Notes under the pieces: model-generated
What the model was told of the DNA's origin: nothing
The model's input: only the letters and a program-made list of their open reading frames with translations
The model's database searches: none
Program-made: the position numbers and the translations under genes
Shown here: piece after piece, positions 18,108-19,217 of the stretch
How positions within the stretch are numbered: the stretch's first letter is position 1
Layout: each line of letters begins with the position of its first letter
Assembly: GCA_002751075.1 (NCBI GenBank)
Contig: NAOQ01000008.1
Coordinates: forward strand, 251,675-270,891
Reading direction: 5' to 3'
DNA from: Ichthyophonus hoferi
Taxonomy: Eukaryota > Opisthokonta > Ichthyosporea > Ichthyophonida > Ichthyophonidae
DNA: 19,217 bases

Positions 18108-18168
18108 TTTTTGAAAAATTATTACTTATTACATTAAATTTTCTGCTGTGTATAGTTACGAATAATTA

Positions 18169-18174
18169 AATAAA
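18169..18174 (+). terminator. Polyadenylation signal of the phosphatase gene
   Basis: A perfect AATAAA lies about 62 bp after the stop codon, within attaaataaaataatc and followed by T-rich sequence (cttgttcttctgttgctctc, 18200-18219). This fits a short 3' UTR. The match is to the general eukaryotic consensus, and in DNA this AT-rich the motif alone is weak evidence. Confidence 0.45.
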
Positions 18175-18219
18175 ATAATCGATCAACTTCAAACACGTTT
18201 CTTGTTCTTCTGTTGCTCT

Positions 18220-18458
18220 CATGTATGTATATATGGATTGAAAATTGAGTATGTTGTTTATAATAATAACAAGTTTAGGCAGTGGAATAGATGGTGTAGT
18301 GTGTAAGATATATATGCATATATGGGTTTGGATTGGTTGTGCGCTCTAGTATAGATAATATATATGCTATAATATAAGAAGTATTGTAATTAGTCTATAA
18401 TGCGTGCTTTTATTTTGTAGCCTTTAACTTTTAAGGAACAAATTGATATCAACTAATA
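18220..18458. other. AT-rich spacer downstream of the phosphatase
   Basis: The spacer contains repeated ATATAT/TGTATG motifs and no open frame. TATA-like words near 18350-18375 could serve the small ORF to the right but are common in this composition. Confidence 0.4.
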
Positions 18459-18668
18459 ATGGATCAATCATTTATTATCCGATTGTTACTAGAACTTCGA
18501 CCGATCTACATCACATGTTCATCCGGAGTTGAACAACGATCTTGCAACATAACTTTATGGCAAAAGGATGAGTCGAGAAATGTGTTGAATTGCCATAATA
18601 TTTATAATACACCGCCTTTGTTGAAAGCTGGAGTAGCATTTAATCTGTTAAGATACAAAGAAATATAG
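18459..18668 (+). CDS. Small hypothetical ORF, doubtful
   Basis: This is a 69-codon ATG frame (start context aataATGg) ending in TAG three bases before the family C repeat at 18671. The predicted product is of balanced composition with three cysteines (IYITCSSGVEQRSCNITLW, then NVLNCHN) and a sequon. It shows no signal peptide, membrane span or family motif that I recognise. It could be a small gene, a terminal exon, or the relic end of an element continuing into the repeat. Its composition is unlike the AT-driven chance frames elsewhere in the window, which is the only positive evidence. Confidence 0.2.
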   Translation: MDQSFIIRLLLELRPIYITCSSGVEQRSCNITLWQKDESRNVLNCHNIYNTPPLLKAGVAFNLLRYKEI

Positions 18669-18670
18669 AG

Positions 18671-19217
18671 TTGTTACAAGACCGTTATAGCTAGAACTAC
18701 CAGAAATCCTTACAAGAGTTGGTGATCCCATCGTATCGTTGCCATACTCTACGAATTCTTAAATATTTATACTGTGTATGGTAAGAAGCGTATATAGTAG
18801 TTGATCCTTGTTTAATAAGTATGCTCCGGAGAATGAAAATTGTATTGGAATCGTACTGAGTGTTATTTTTATAAAGGCATATTAACCTCTCAAAAGCAAC
18901 TAATATAGCAAAAGGAAAGTAGTAAACATTAACAAAGTTAATTTCAGATAGTTACACCAAGCCATGGAATTCACAAGTGCATGGGAGTCTAACAATAGCT
19001 GCGTTTTTTTTTTGTAACGATGGACCAAGTTACTATGGATCTATTTGTATGAGAACTATGGGATCATGAAATGATTTGTCAATATAGATGACCGGAATGT
19101 GAGCAATTGAACTAATGAGGTCATTAGTTAAATCCAAGCTCATTACTTAAGATTAAGGTATGAACAAAAAATCTCAGTGGGCCTTACTGGTTTCATCTGA
19201 ACCACACCAGTCAATGA
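18671..19217 (+). repeat. Dispersed repeat family C, copy 2, cut by the window edge
   Basis: It begins ttgttacaagaccgttatagct, matching 6841. The anchor gatttgtcaata...attagttaa (19073-19131) matches 6962-7021. The distance between the two anchors is about 400 bp here against about 120 bp in copy 1, so this copy carries extra sequence or copy 1 has a deletion. Just after the first anchor, ctagaactaccagaaatccttacaa (18691 onward) resembles the family B core word actagaac-taccacagatt, which again hints that B and C belong to one larger unit. The right end lies outside the window. Confidence 0.45.

Noticed and set aside
1-19217. CRISPR array, defence cluster or multi-gene system
   Set aside because: No regularly spaced short repeats, no effector genes and only one intact gene were found. 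The window is eukaryotic.

Overview
The window is AT-rich, gene-poor eukaryotic DNA. It has one convincing intact gene, a single-exon secreted purple acid phosphatase (16197-18107, +). That gene has a TATA box, possible phosphate-response E-boxes upstream and an AATAAA signal downstream. The long AT-rich intergenic DNA, decayed mobile DNA and eukaryotic-style signals rule out a bacterial chromosome. A fungus with an expanded AT-rich genome would fit the enzyme and the possible PHO-type sites, but I cannot fix the lineage. A protist or other AT-rich eukaryote remains possible.

Layout: 1-146 is a degenerate ATG/TATAATG simple repeat. From 147 to about 8700 there is AT-rich DNA with no convincing gene. 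It holds an old dispersed repeat (family A, copy at 817-1124), two independent tandem duplications (180 bp unit at 2846-3205; 191 bp unit at 4414-4800) and three copies of a second dispersed repeat (family B, at about 5600, 5930 and 7470). A third block (family C) lies at 6841-7330. Positions 8738-10277 on the minus strand hold a decayed but nearly full-length pogo/Tigger-like (Tc1/mariner superfamily) transposase. Both helix-turn-helix regions, all three catalytic aspartates and a 2nd-3rd Asp spacing near 35 codons can still be read. Positions 10278-16000 are again non-coding, with two more family A copies (12494-12750 and 13393-13527), a 37 bp tandem duplication and two more GC-rich islands.

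The phosphatase occupies 16197-18107. It carries the full seven-residue dimetal ligand set of purple acid phosphatases, preceded by a signal peptide, a cysteine-rich N-terminal region of unclear family and an Fn3-like N-domain. To its right, 18185-19217 holds one small unassigned ORF and a second family C copy running to the window edge.

I found no rRNA, tRNA, CRISPR array, or recognisable retroviral or viral gene. I see no multi-gene system. The most biologically suggestive observation is the pairing of a secreted acid phosphatase with CACGTG and CACGTT sites 22 bp apart, just upstream of its TATA box.
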